From contig JADCRB010000101.1 in the NCBI GenBank assembly GCA_021464245.1, forward strand, positions 248,001 through 312,000: DNA of 64,000 bases. The letters run 5' to 3'. A program made the position numbers and the translations under genes. The stretch comes from Carallia brachiata (Eukaryota; Streptophyta; Magnoliopsida; Malpighiales; Rhizophoraceae). Below are positions 25,301 through 38,400 of the stretch, piece after piece. The first letter of the stretch is position 1, and each line of letters opens with the position of its first letter. The notes beneath the pieces were generated by a model. The model was given only the letters and a program-made list of their open reading frames with translations. It was not told the origin of the DNA and did no database searches.

Positions 25301-28300
25301 TCTTGCAACATTGTGGGTCCTTCTATTTATATAGCTGCTTTATATATCATCTTCCAATTAATAGCTTTCCTGTTATTCTCTTTGTGACCTCTGTCACTAT
25401 TGCAATGAAAAAAATGGAAGAAGCATTCTTTCTTTCCTTGACCATGGCAAATTTTTACTGTATGCATGTGTTACATTCTTACCATAACCTTTTGACTTGA
25501 ATTGATCTTTAGTGGAAATTAAGCAACTCTTTAATTAAAGTAACAGCTAATGTTGTGGGATTGACTATGGCATCTTTTCTGTATTTTTTGGGGGGATTTT
25601 TCACTCCTGAAGTTTTACTACTTTTTTCATTATATGATTTACATGCTATCCATATGAATATAGCTATGTTTTCTTTAGGGAGTTTATATGCATTGTTCTG
25701 AATACAAGGGGCTGCATTATTAGCACTTGCCTCATATTTGCTACTGTATGTCTCTTATCTCTCAATATAATTTTTTTGTTAGGATACATACCTGAATACA
25801 ATTCTGGAGGGCATTTCAAAACGAGTATTTGACAAAGAAATTTTTGAAGACGAACTAGGAAGCTTGCAATCCATTTTGATGAAGCTTCTTTCCTATGTGA
25901 AGGACTTGAAAGATGTATTTGCGTTGGTATGATACCTCCTGAAAGCTCTCTATTGTTTCTCTGCCCACACTCGCTCTCTGATTTAGTTTTGGTATATTAG
26001 TTATAACACCTTATGTGCTACAAACTATGTTGAATGGGTTATTATGTTGGTTTCAGTTTTACAATTTTGTGGTAATGGATCACCACATAATTTCAGTGCA
26101 GAGAATTGATGGTGATTTAACATTGGTTAATTTTTGTAGGACCATTTTCTTGAGATCTTAGATGTGATGTACGGGACTTCCCGGAATGTTGTGAATATCT
26201 CTATACTGAAGATTGCTGCAAGGTACTTTTGTGTTCTATGTCATGCTACTGCATGTGCACTTTTAAGGCTTTGCATTTGCATTCCTTTTTCTTACTTTTA
26301 CTAATGCATTTTCCTAGATTGGTTTCATGTGCCTTTTTAAACCCCTAATTAGCTTTAGGAGGATATTAGGAAGGAGAGGTTGAATGGGTACATAGGAACA
26401 AAAAAAAAAAGAGCTTTAGATAATTGAATGATTATAAATTTTTTACAATTTATAATATCAGCCATTAGGACTTCGTAGATATACTTTCAATGATTTGGCA
26501 GCTGCATAAAATCTTTTACGATTGTTTCCGTTGATCTATTCAAGCTTATGTCTGCATGCATGAGTTTATTTACATGAAGGATCTCGTGACTCATGATTAT
26601 TCAAAAGCTTAATTTGTTTGGTGAACCTCGAGAATGGATTACATATTCAACTCCAACGCACCCCCTCATGTGAAAAGCCTAGCTCTCTTGAGTTGGAAGC
26701 GTGGACAAAGTACGAGCTTACCTTACCTGTATAAATTCACAATTAAATGTGAGGGCAGTGTACTTCGAATTTATGATTTCTTGGTCATGGATGCTTTGAT
26801 ACCATGTCAATAAAATATTCCACCCAAAAATTTAAGTTCTTAGGCGAGGCTTCTAAATGGATCATATATTAAATTTTAATTTGCCACATCAAGCAAAAGC
26901 TTAGCTCTCCTGGGCTGGATTATGAAACAAGGCTCTCTTAGGCTTCAGAAATTCACAATTAAATGCGAGAGCTATGTGATTCAAGCTCATGATCTCTTGG
27001 TCATGAAGTTTCTGATACCATGTCAATAAACAGTTGAACCCAAAAGCTTAAGCTGTTTGGTGAAGCCCCAGATTATCATATCTTAAACTCTAACAGCAAG
27101 GTAAACTTACCAATGTGATATCTTTCTTTTTTTTTTTTTTTTACAATAAATAGAACCTATAGAGGTCAGCCTTTAAGTACCACTAGGATTGTGACTCTGC
27201 TTGCCCTCCCAATTTATATACTAGTTGAGCATGTAAAAACCTTCAGCCATTTAACACCCGAGGGAAAGATACTGACAAATGGAACATCATGCGAACCAAA
27301 TACTTGTTTATATGAGGAACAAAATCTGATGCACACATTGTCAAAAGATCTTATGTTGGCAACGAGACTTAATGTGTCCCAGTGATAAAGTTAACTATAT
27401 TGAAGTTATGGTTGACATGCGCTAGAGATTTAGTTTGTTTTAGATTTCAGGATTCATCTTCTGCCTTTGAATTTAGATGTCCTGGCTAGTTCCTTTTTGA
27501 TTATGCAATCCTTTCTTCTTTTATTTTCTATGTCAAACCACTCGTTTTTGTTAGATGCCATGCACGTGGAATACTGAAGAACATTTTGCAGTTTGGTATA
27601 TCAGTTGTAAATATATGTTCGGCAGGAATGGTTTTCTACGTGATGCAACAACCATACAGCTGCTTTTTGAAATCACTCAATCTCTTCACGATGGTTTAGA
27701 TTTTGCAAATATGAAAGATGATGACAATCAACAAGCAACACGCCTGATTTCTCGTTTTATTCAAATGGTAACTACATGCTACTGGTTGTCTGTGCATGTC
27801 ATTATGTTTCAACTGAATCTGAATACTGAATGCTGTCTTATATTTGTCTTACAAAATTTGTTATTCTTTATTGTGAGGTTGACTATGGTGGGGCAGTGGA
27901 ACAACATTTGACGTTTTTGGTTGAATGCTGTGGAGCTTTTGGTAGCATAAATGAGATTAAGGTCTGCTCTTATTTTTCTTTGATGTAACATAGTGTAATG
28001 GAGTTTATTGCATTTCTTGATTTAGCATATTTAGAAACATGACTGCAGCCTTTTGTGCTCTTGTTAGTTTCTTCATTACCAGCTGTTAATTGCCTTGCTT
28101 TGAAGCCTATATCAGTTGTTCTCGTGCATTTTGTATCCATCAACATGCTGAGATGGGTTATGCTGTCAATGCTGCTTCTGTGCTCTATCTCTTTAAACAT
28201 GAATATAATTATGTAATAAATTCAGTCACGAGGAAGATTGCTTGGAAGCATCTAGCGACCTTATTGCGTTTTGCAAATATTTAGATGCGGTTCTATCTTT

Positions 28301-31300
28301 TTGCTCTTGCATGGTCAAGAGAAGGTTCAGGCAGAGCACTTGCAAGGTTCAAAAAATGTTATCTGTGAGAGTGCAAGGGGCCACACTTGATCTTCAGGAC
28401 TTTGGACTTACCTGCTGTCCTGCACAAGTAAAATATGCAAAGTATTATAAGGAAAAAATACATTATTGGTAGAGAAGGTTCCAGAGATAAAGGACATAGA
28501 GAGGGATGAAAGAGAAGAAATGTAGGCTGATTTAGGGGAGAGAGGGAACAAGAGGGAAAGATCTAAAAACAGCGAACAGTGAAAATCTTGTAGTAACGGA
28601 GTCTTTCATATTCGGTGGTGGATATAGAAGTTAAACTACAGAGAATTTTTCAGTGTATGATATGGCAGAAATAAAATGTTGATGAGGTAGATGTTGATAC
28701 TTTCAAGTCACTGAAGTGGACCTAACTAAGATAGAACACAAAATTAGAGGAGGCTCACTCAACAAACAAATTGTTGAAGTAACTTCCAATCGTTTTGGTA
28801 TCCAGAATTTAGCCTAGCATAAAAAAGTAGCACCCAGTGCATAAAGCTTCTGAACTTAGTTTAGCATAATTAAAACAAAATGAAAGGACATTGTCTTTTG
28901 TAGTTTGGCAAACATTGTCATCGCTCTGATTAGTTCATGAGTTAAAGATGGAGTCTAACATGATTTTTTTTTATCCATTGAAGAAAACATGTGATTTTCT
29001 AGCTTGGAACGAATTTTTTACTGACATTAGTTGTTCTTTAGAATAATTTATTCAAAAACTTGGATTTCCTTACAGGAAACTCTTGTTCACTCAAGTAATT
29101 GTTTGGCAGCGAAAGCTTTGAAAGATGGAGACAAACATCTCAGTTTTGTCAAATCTTGCCTAGCATTTTCTGAGGTTACCATACCTTCTATTTCAGCTCA
29201 AATTAGGCAATTAAATCTTTATCTTGAGACTGCTGAGGTGATGCTCATTCTTTTCTTGTGATTATTCTGATGCATAGAGTGAGCCATGTGTTAGAACTGC
29301 TGAATTTTTAAATATCTCAGGTTGCCTTGATAGGTGGTTTAGTTTCTCATTCAGATGGACTTATTGGTTCTGCTATAAGCAGTCTGGAAAGTGCACATTT
29401 CACAGATGGTTAGTTCCTCCTATTAAGTGTTTTCCTTGGGACCATTGTAACCATTTGCGATAATTTCATTGTAGTCATGCTTGTGTTCTTAATGCATGTC
29501 TATGGAAGCTGCTTGATTTCTTTTAATTAATTGGTTTATGCATTTGGGATTAATGTTTATTGTCATTATTGTTGTACCATTTGGGTATGATTAAAAAGTA
29601 GTGCCAGAAAAATATAGTAACACTTAGATTAAGACCTAGATTATTCATCCTGTAAATGTGAAGTCTATGCAAACTTTTTTATAGGTGCATAACCAATGTC
29701 ATAGAATTTTTTTTTAGAAGAGAACATAAACAAAGCTGGCTGTGTTCCATATATTTGGCACTGTGCTTTTGAAGTTCGGTTAAGTCTTGTTTAGATCTAT
29801 CACAACAAACCACCCTTAATTCTAATTTTAATTGAGGCCCACCACATGAATCTTTTCACATCATTTTATTCTTTTATGAACTTAAATTGTGAGATGTAAG
29901 TATTCTAAATTCTTTCTAACCAAAGATTCCCAAATCAATTTTGGTCGTCCTCTTACTTCTCTCTTGTCATCCACCTGTAGTTGGTCCCTCTAATTTGAGC
30001 ATTTGTCGGTTTATGTCAACGTGTCCAAACCAACTCAAGCACCTACTCTTTCAACTTATCTCCAATGGTTGTTACATCTACTTTGTTATCTATCCAAACA
30101 TTCTCATCTCCATTAACTCATTTGTTGAACCTGTTTCTTGATAGTCTAAAATTTACTACTTTACAATTGCTAGCCTGATTGTTGGTTGATAGAATTTTCC
30201 TTTCAACTTAGTGGAATTTTTGCGGTCACACAACTCTAGCTGCTTATCTCACTTTTAGCCATCCAACCCTTGCTATATGAAGAGTGTCTTCCTCTATTTT
30301 TCTGTCTTTCTAAATGGTGCAGAAGTTTCTCAATGTGACCAATTTTGCCATTTAGTTATTTAAGCTCTATTGTTAGAGGGAGTCTAATAGTGTATTTATT
30401 GCTCTTCCCATGTTGCTAAGATATATTTTGTTCAACTCACCTTATAACCATTAAATTTGAGGGTTTCTATTATAATTCTAATTTATGGTATAATATCTTT
30501 GTGGTTTCATCTTTCATCTGCAAATAACATACACCAAGGGACATCGTCCTGAATATGTATTGTCAATTCATCAATAGCTAGCATAGATAGAAAAGGATTT
30601 GGAGCAAAATCTTGGTGAAGATCAACTGTGATTAGGAAGTCTTCTATCTCACTGTCTTCATGCGGGTTGCTACTATTTCATACATAATCCTCACTAGATT
30701 GCTAAATTATGTGGGATCTTCTTCCTATTCATTGTCCTTTACAGCACTAGCCCAAAAACTTTATCTTATGCTTTCGCAGTGTCAATAAAACCATGTGTAG
30801 TGCTTATTTAGCCCTATCACATTATCGTAATTGCCATGTATCATTGATAGAAATGCCCTTCTGCATGTTCTTTGTTCTTTTTGCTTTTCCCCTTTTAGGG
30901 CCTCAGTTGGGGGTGGGAGGAGACGTACTGACCCAGCAGAAACTTGTTCTCTGTAGTTTATTATGATTCTTTTTTTTTTTTAATTTCTATTTTGTTGCTA
31001 AAATGGCTCGTTTGCTTTTGTAGGCTCCCGAACATCGATTGATGTTGATGGAATACTGTCATCAATTCACAAACTCTGCAGCCTTTTGGTTATGGCTCCA
31101 GGTCTTCTAATTCTTTCTTACTTATTTGTTCCTTTTGGCTGTGAATTTGATGCCTGGGAACAAAGTAGTTAGGTCAAATGCTTGTTTCATTGGTTCTCTT
31201 GTGGTGACATAAACCATGGAATTAGTGGATTACTGAAAAGTAAGAAGGAAATAGAACCTATAGGTTGTTGAATGCTTGATTTTGAAGAGCCTTTTCAATC

Positions 31301-33363
31301 AACTTTTGGCAGAGTTATTCATGTGTAGTCAGGATTTTCTTCTCTTGGCAGATTCAGTTTTTCTCTCTTGGCATCTTCTGTTATATCTTGCTTAGTCGGG
31401 CTGAATATTCTGAATCTGGTGCTGATTATATTTGAGTTTTTCTTATTGTTCAAATGAGAGGTTCTTAATAGTCTGCAAATCTGTAATTTGCGCACACTTT
31501 TTTTTGTCCATGTAAATTAGCATGATCTTTTATTCATGAATTGCTATCATTTTTTTTTTTTTTCGGTTTGTTTTTTTTGTTTTTTTTGGGAATGTGTTCT
31601 GCACAGCATGCGTTTGATCTTCCTTCTTAACATTTGGATGGTTTTATTTTTCCACTAAAGCTGATCCAAAAGAAGGCATCACAAAAGTCCCCAAGAACAT
31701 TCTCTCTCTCATCTATTCCCAAACATGGTAAGCCTTTATACCATACCATTGTTGTTAAACTTTGTTGAGGCACTTTGATTCTTTGAAGATACTTATCCCC
31801 GAATGTTGGTCTAGGATGACATCAAAAACGAAGGCGAAAATGTTTGTGGCAATAATTTTGTTGTCCGCAACACTGTCTCAGAGGAATCTCCCATACCGTG
31901 TGTGCTACTCAGAGGTGATTCTCCATCTCTCACAATCAAAGTTATCTAGGTTCAGGATCTGAGACATCTAGGCATGTCATTTTCATTCTTTTTGTTTATT
32001 TGCCTTATCTTTTCTAGTTTGGCCCCAGGGGAGGTGGGTTGCTATCTTTAATAATAATCATTTTTTTGTGGATTTTTAATGCCAGTATCAACTATGATTG
32101 GTCATCAGTATATTTCATTTTCAAGTACCTCTATAAAAAGTATTCAATTTCAAGTGAATAGGTCAGAGTAACAGTTTGTGGGATCTGACTGATATATTGA
32201 AGCCCCTAGCATTCTTTTACCTACATGCATTATAATTTCTACCTTTGTTGAGTCACCATCCTTTCATTATTGAAAGCTAGGAAATTGGAGGGAGTCCTTA
32301 CAAGCTTTTGTTGTTTCTCTGCATTCAGAAATTGCAATTGTTATCACCCTCAGTTAGTTCCTTGCTTCACTTCAAGTTATTTGCTGCACAGATCACACAA
32401 TTCCTTGTATATATCTGATTTTATACATAGTTTGTAATGTTTTTGGCATGTGATATATTCAGATTCTGGGAAATGACTTTTTGTTCTTTGGTGAGCCATC
32501 CTATGTGAGTGAGCTTGTGACGTTGACTGACTGTGTCATCCGGAATCTTGTTGATTCCATCGAACAAGAGCCATCAAAGGTGACTGTGGCTTTAATTAAT
32601 GTTTTCATTGGCAATAATGATCATTGTTTTCATTGCTGATGGGTTTACTGGAATCAAGGCCGCTCGTGGAAGCATGGCGCTCGAAGCTTGCAACTGCATT
32701 GCATCATCTTTCAAAGTAGGTTGCTCTAGCCTCTTGTTTCCTTAATTTTTATTCCACAATTTTAGCTTGGAAAACATAAATAGGTATAGTATCATGACTG
32801 GAACACCGTGTCAATAGCGGTGTGGTGAAAATATATTTGTGCATTACTCAAGGCAAGCTCTTACCCCTATGGTTTTATGACCATGTACGCTCCAACATTC
32901 CATTTGCAGTAGAACTAGATGCTATTTCACCTTTTCAGAACATTCCAAAGCATCAAGGTCATCAAAACTGGGTTGGCCATGGTTGGACACCTTCAAAACT
33001 TTAGACTTTGACTTCTGCCTTTGAGAGTGAACATTTTTTTTCATCAGTGCTTTCTGCCAGAATGGTTTTTCTAAATGGTGAATCCTTCTAAGGATACCAC
33101 ATAAATTATTTTCTTTCGATGCTTACCTGTTAATGAGAGCTAAACCTGGATATTTGATGTCTGATTTATTGCGTTCATCCATGACATTTTTTCTTACATT
33201 TCGTTTTGCTTTGCACAGGCAAGTAATGAGGTTGCGCAAGTTTGCTGGAAACTGATTGAAATTGCTGGGGACGTGTTTGAGTGCCAACGACAGATATCTG
33301 CAAACTACTTTCAGATATTTGTCCGAACGGCTTCCAAATTCTGAAGTGGTGACATCTACGTAA
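19788..33363 (+). CDS. VPS35L: VPS35L (C16orf62 homolog), Retriever/Commander subunit
   Basis: 22 coding exons: 19788-20159, 20276-20306, 20424-20608, 20964-21123, 21342-21437, 22463-22632, 23467-23633, 24038-24225, 24362-24451, 25208-25288, 25783-25926, 26140-26222, 27555-27767, 27878-27961, 29076-29237, 29321-29408, 31024-31101, 31661-31727, 31815-31914, 32463-32579, 32659-32715, 33219-33363. About 960 aa, close to human VPS35L. Recognisable blocks: VAKLLMDTSVLYFYPTLFVL, AKETCYNWFCKVGSIR, DPLASTYCRLYMAHCARKI, QLLFEITQSLHDGLDF, ILGNDFLFFGEPSYVSEL and MALEACNCIASSF. The family forms the VPS35-like solenoid of Retriever, which recycles cargo from endosomes. The first ~120 residues are Pro/Ser-rich and probably disordered. 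Four places need missing bases to keep frame: near 21420, 24150, 27606 (1 base each) and 33274 (2 bases). With those restored the phases close exactly. Introns host an Au SINE, an RTE LINE remnant and a tandem repeat. Confidence 0.88.
22335..22422. repeat. Compound (TTC)n-(TC)n microsatellite
   Basis: A TTC run at about 22335-22362 followed by TC runs to about 22422, ending roughly 40 bp before a VPS35L acceptor site at 22461-22462. It may act as an extended polypyrimidine region, which is inferred. Confidence 0.9.
22929..23124 (+). mobile_element. Au-type SINE in a VPS35L intron
   Basis: Starts with a box-A-like GAGCTTAGTGCC, then shows the diagnostic AAGGCTCCCCACTGTGGGG and TCTGGAGAAGGGTGAAA, a CGTAGCTTTACCC stretch, a box-B GTTCAAACCTGTGACCTC (from 23061) and the terminal ACACCAAGGCTCACCCTTC. 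This order matches the plant Au SINE consensus as I remember it. It lies in the intron 22633-23466. No target duplication was identified and the copy is diverged. Confidence 0.75.
26603..27105. repeat. Tandem repeat, period about 220 bp, 2.3 copies, in a VPS35L intron
   Basis: Units start AAAAGCTTAA-like at 26603, 26825 and 27042. Each full unit carries ATTCACAATTAAATG-GAG, a TGAT-TCTTGGTCATG block and TGATACCATGTCAATAAA. The third copy stops after about 60 bp. A diverged relative (CCCAAAAATGGATCACAAGTTAAG) occurs near 49500-49580. This is a dispersed plant repeat of unknown class. Confidence 0.75.
29820..30870 (-). mobile_element. Decayed RTE-clade LINE (reverse transcriptase remnant)
   Basis: Antisense to VPS35L, inside the intron 29409-31023. 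The minus strand gives LAIDELTIHIQ followed by DVPWCMLFAD, the RT catalytic block (about 30513-30600). Upstream comes a diverged region resembling the YxxVRTxVGxT part (30640-30780), and downstream LSWFGHV (about 30020-30040), the conserved RTE C-terminal block. Stops and frameshifts are frequent, so it is dead. Confidence 0.75.
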
Positions 33364-33722
33364 CCTAATATATGCAGAGGATCGGCCACACGAGTAATAC
33401 AAATGACTTATAGGGGGATGTATATTCAGACAAGTAGGGTTTCTTGTCCTTGATATCTTACTCCACCAGTCTGCATGTTTATTATTGAGATTTGGGTGAT
33501 CCAAACGATCATGCTGTTGTTGGAGGGGACGGACTTGCATGATTGAGACTATTAAGGGCGACCCGGTTTTGAGCGGCCTTGTGGCCTTTTGGCGGCCCAG
33601 TTTGTTTGCCCAGGACAGTCCCCAACCCAGCCAAGAAAAAAGGCTTTTTTAACGGACCTACTATTTGAAACATTGTGAACAAATCGGTGTGGTTCAATTA
33701 GAAATAGGGATTCATTAGGACC

Positions 33723-33753
<31 letters not shown>

Positions 33754-35449
33754 AAAAAGAAATGGGGATTCATTAACCCAAAAAAGAAAAAGGGGTTCAT
33801 GACATAATGTAGGCTATTGCCACTCATTTTGACCCAAAAAAAGAAAAAAGAAAAAGGGATTCAAGTTTGAAGTTTGTATTTTGTCAAAGTTAAGCGGTGA
33901 AGTTAAATTTATAATATATTGCTTGACACAAAAAATATTATAATTATTTGGTTGTTTCTTATCTGTCTCTAAATACAAGGTTGTAATAGTCTTATAGAAG
34001 TTGTAATATTATTGACGGAATTGTATGTGAGCCTGGTCATCATCTTTACTCCAAAATACAAAGAGTTTTATTTATACAAGAAGAATAAGACTTGATTAAC
34101 TTAATTCAAGCTTAAGATTGAGTGTGGAAGGCTGTTTGTGCAAGAGATTATTAAATCTCAAGAAGGCTGCATTGTTTATGGTTAATTTTGCTTATGAACG
34201 TCTAATTTTGTTATTTAGGGATTTATTACATTCTTACTCTTTTTTCCTTTGAAGAAAAAGAAAAGGAAACTTTTTGAGGCAAATAATTAAAGCTAATGTC
34301 GAAATAGGCAAATAAGACGTAAACATACAATTATTCTGTCTCGTGATGTGATGCGTCTCGTTTCATGAACGTGAATTAGATTGGGAAACGAGAGAGATGG
34401 ACAGAGTGATTTATATTAGGAAATGATAAATAGACGGAGTGATGGTAAAGTTAATTGTTAAATATGTTATTTATAAGTTTGTTATATATGGATTTTGACA
34501 GTAAATTTTATAAATTTTTATATATTTTATTTTTATAGAATTTATTTTATGTAAAATTATTCAAGTTGATGTACAATAAAATTATAAGAAATATGTACAA
34601 GCATCTCTTTAGCGTCACTAGATGCCATTTGCCAATTATGCAATTTGTGGTTCTTGAAAACACAAACCAAACAACTTTTCCCCAAAACCAGAATATAACG
34701 TGTGGATTGAAATATTAGGTGGCGACTTTAGATTAGTATTAAAATAATGTCAAAATAATATAAATTTTTAGATTGTCAATATTAAAAAAAAATTATTAGA
34801 TTTCTTTTGAATGAATTATAAAATTATTTTGACAATATTTAATATTAAGCCGTATACTAGAATTCATTTTCAACTTTTTGTTCAGTAAACAAATCAGTTT
34901 TAGGTTAATTTTCAGACATCTTAGTTTAGGAGACAAAAGTTAGTTAGAAACTTGTAAAAACTAGGTAAAAATAAAGACGGTGGACTTGCCCGTAATTTGA
35001 TAAAAAATTTATTAAATTAAAAAAATAAAATTACTGTACTCTTTGGTGAGTCTTTCTCGCTTTGTTATTATTACATAATACATGTGCTTTTTAGTTTAAA
35101 TTTTGAGTTGTAATTTGTACTTTTTCGAAAAAAAAAAAAACTTCTAATTGCAATTTGAACCAAAAAAAGCATGCTCATGTTTATATGATAAATAAAAGTT
35201 ACATATAAAATAAAAAAGTATTACATAGGAGAGACATGTTTTTTGGGTAATTTTGTCCATAAAATAGTTCTTTTTTTTTTTTTTTAACTAAGCGATATTT
35301 AAAACAACGGTATTATTATATCAGGAAAAAAAAAAAAAACCATCGGTATTGAAATCTGATGTATTAAATATCGTTGTTCGCCTGCGCAAGCCGCCGACAC
35401 CTCCTGTTCTAGGGTTTGAGATCTCTCTCTTCATCCAACGGTCCAAAAG
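33364..35449. other. Intergenic between VPS35L and SWAP genes
   Basis: Holds the VPS35L 3' end and the SWAP promoter. A 30-base A-run (about 33722-33751) is embedded in three slipped copies of a GGGATTCAT-A-rich motif (33705-33875). The rest is AT-rich; no gene was seen. Confidence 0.6.
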
Positions 35450-38400
35450 ATGGATCTGGAAGTGTTGGGCCGGCACGCGCTGCTCTTCGACGCCGACGCG
35501 ATGGCGGCCTTCGTCAACTCGGCCGACGCCCTTGTCGACTGGAATTCTCTCGCCATCGACCGATACGATGTTCGCCACCTCCTCTCCTCCCCTCCTCCGC
35601 CGCGCTCTCGCCGCCGCCCACCCGACGATTCTCTGGAGTCCGACCTCGATCGCGAGCGTTACCTCGATCTGCCTTCGACATCTGATGAGCAAGGTATCAT
35701 CTTTTATTTTATTTTATTTTTAATTATATTGCTATCTCATTAGTTTCTAATTTTAATTTTTGCAAATTGCGTTGCCTTTTTATGCTTGTATTATTGGAAT
35801 ATATGTGCCGTATAATGTAATCATGGTGGATTGTGAACTATGACGGATTCTGTTTGGCGGTTCAGAAATTGGAGCAAATGTAATAACAAAATAGATTCGA
35901 AACACATATGATGTTTGCAAATGACCTAATTGCCCGATCATTGGTATGTTGTGATGATTTTGTACTTAGTCTTGAAATTAAATTCTTTGAGAAGTGATTT
36001 AAATCATGAGTTGGATGGAGATATGTTAGGTATGTCTTGCAGTAGGTCGGGTAATGGATACGAATAAGGTTTGTGTTTTTGGCATGAGTTCGAAAAATGG
36101 GACGAAGTTTGGTGGTCTGTGTGTGTGATATATTGTAGATTATATTTCCAACTTTGCAGGAACAGATTTTAATTTGCTATCGTTTCTTCAGATAGACAAA
36201 CAAGTAAGAATTTTCTGCCCCGTGTTTTCTCTTTTTTTGTTTCCTGTGCCGGTAGCCTTATGCCTGTATTTAAATTTTTACAATTACTGTGGGTACGATG
36301 GTTACTTTTTCATTTCATCTTGTCTTTCCTTTTCTCTTGTTTCCAGATTTAGAAAACGAGGAAGAACAAGACAATACTAGTGGTTATCGTGCTGTTCCTT
36401 TTTCTTATGGAAATCCTAGTGAATTTGCCGATGAAAAGAACACCGAAGCTGAGTCTGGATTTCGGCCACCCTTCGCGGCCTGAACACTTACATCAACACT
36501 TGGTAAGTAGAAATCCTGTTTTCTGTTTATCTGGAGTTATTATTTGTCCTGATAATGCTGTTTGTTGGTACTTGTCCAGTGTCACCGAGTAATGGTTGTC
36601 TAAGGTGCATGTGTTGTTCTAAGGCTTACCATGTCTAAGTTTCAGATACTCGGAGCAGGGACGGGCGTTCCTCAAGGCTGCCATTCACCGGCACCTTGTC
36701 TTCTTTTGATGTCTTGACAAGGGGCCGCACAGGTTGGATTAGGATGATAGTAATTCGTTACTTTGTCAGGATGTTAATCTCTAGAGAGCAAATCGGATGA
36801 TAGATTCTTCGTAGGGATACGTTTCTTGAACTTTATGGTTATCAGCATGTATGTGAGAATCCATGGTTCTTTCTTGGATTATTGAGCAAGATTTCATTTT
36901 CTAGTACTTTGCTATGGTTATATTCTCATAACTTAGAGTTGTTTTCCCCATTTTGTCAGCCTCCAACAGAGAAGGTTCATCAGATCATCGCAAGAACTGC
37001 CACATTTGTAAGCAAACATGGCGGGCAGTCGGAGATTATCTTGAGGGTCAAACAAGGGGACAATCCAACATTCGGGTTCCTGATGCCTGACAATGATCTG
37101 CATCCTTATTTTAGGTTTCTTGTTGATCACCAAGAACTTCTGAATACTGATGTTGATAGCAAGTCTATAGGAGAAGGGAACAAAGCTGTTCAAATGAGTG
37201 GCTTAAGTGGTGCTTTGACATTGCTTGGTTCTGTATATGGGTCTGGAGAGGACGAAGAAGGTGCCACTGAGGATGGCCAAGCAGTTGTTGAAAATCACGT
37301 CAAGGCTGCTGGTAATGGTGCCAATCTGGATATATCACAGGGGCTAGAACAAACTGATTTTACAGTCAAAACAGCGCGGCAAGGTGAGGCAGTTCCTAGG
37401 AATCTGGCTGTTTCCTCGAAGGAAGGAACTCATGTAATTAGAAGAAATCATTTGATCACTGCTGTTAAGCCTGGAAGCATGAGTGGTTCAAAGAAAGTAG
37501 GTGACTCCTCTGGCTCCATTTCTTCCACTGTTGACAAGTTGCCAGGTTTTGCTATGCCTACTCCGTCCAATGTTGAAACATCTATCTTGGAACCACCATC
37601 TGATTTGAAGAGAGTAGTTGACAAGATAGTTGAGTTCATCCTGAGAAACGGGAAAGAATTTGAGGCAGTTCTTGTGCAGCAGGATGTTAAACATGGGAGA
37701 TTCTCTTTCCTTCTGCCATCCAACCAATATCACCCTTACTACCAACGTGTCTTGCTGAAAGCACAAGAGGTCTGTCCTTACTACAAGTTCCCTTATACTT
37801 ATTGTGGATTGTGTGATTGGAATTTGCATTACATCAAGTTGTGGAAACATTCTCTTTGCATGATGCAAGTGATGACCTTCCCCCAATCCTCATAAGTGGG
37901 GACACTCATACCTAAGGATTTTTTTTTTTTTTACGTCCAGTGAAGGAAAAAAAAAAACACGAATTAATCAATAAATTTTGCTTTAGCTCTTCCAACTAAC
38001 TTGGTTAATTATTCTTCCTTTTAGTTAATAATTATCTTTTCAAATGTATTGCTTTATTCTTCTATCTCACAATATACATTTAAAACTTTGCTGTGCTCTT
38101 TTTGATACATTTTGTTGGATCTTTGTTTACAGTCAAGGTCAGTCAGTTGGGGCTTCAATTCTGAGAAGCATGATTCACTAGTATGGTGTGGAAAAGAAAA
38201 TCGCATCCAAAGAACTCGGTGCTTCGTCTTAGCATCTGATATATCATATGACGCCGAAAGGAAGGAGAAGTTTAAAATGGTAATTGGGAAGTCAAAGAAA
38301 GATGGACAAGATCAAGTTTCCAGAGCCACCCAGCCACAAGTTGGAGTTAGTGTGGATGCAGCTGCAGCTGCTGCAATTCTTCAGGCCGCCACCAGAGGCA

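Noticed and set aside
28220..28472. Open frame reading CLEASSDLIAFCKYLDAVLS in a VPS35L intron
   Set aside because: It looks like coding sequence, but VPS35L exon order and phase run directly from the exon ending 27961 to the one starting 29076. Not recognised as an alternative exon; kept as non-coding.
33705..33875. A-rich slipped repeats with GGGATTCAT words, considered as a retroposon tail
   Set aside because: No element body or target duplication; best explained by slippage in an A-rich tract.
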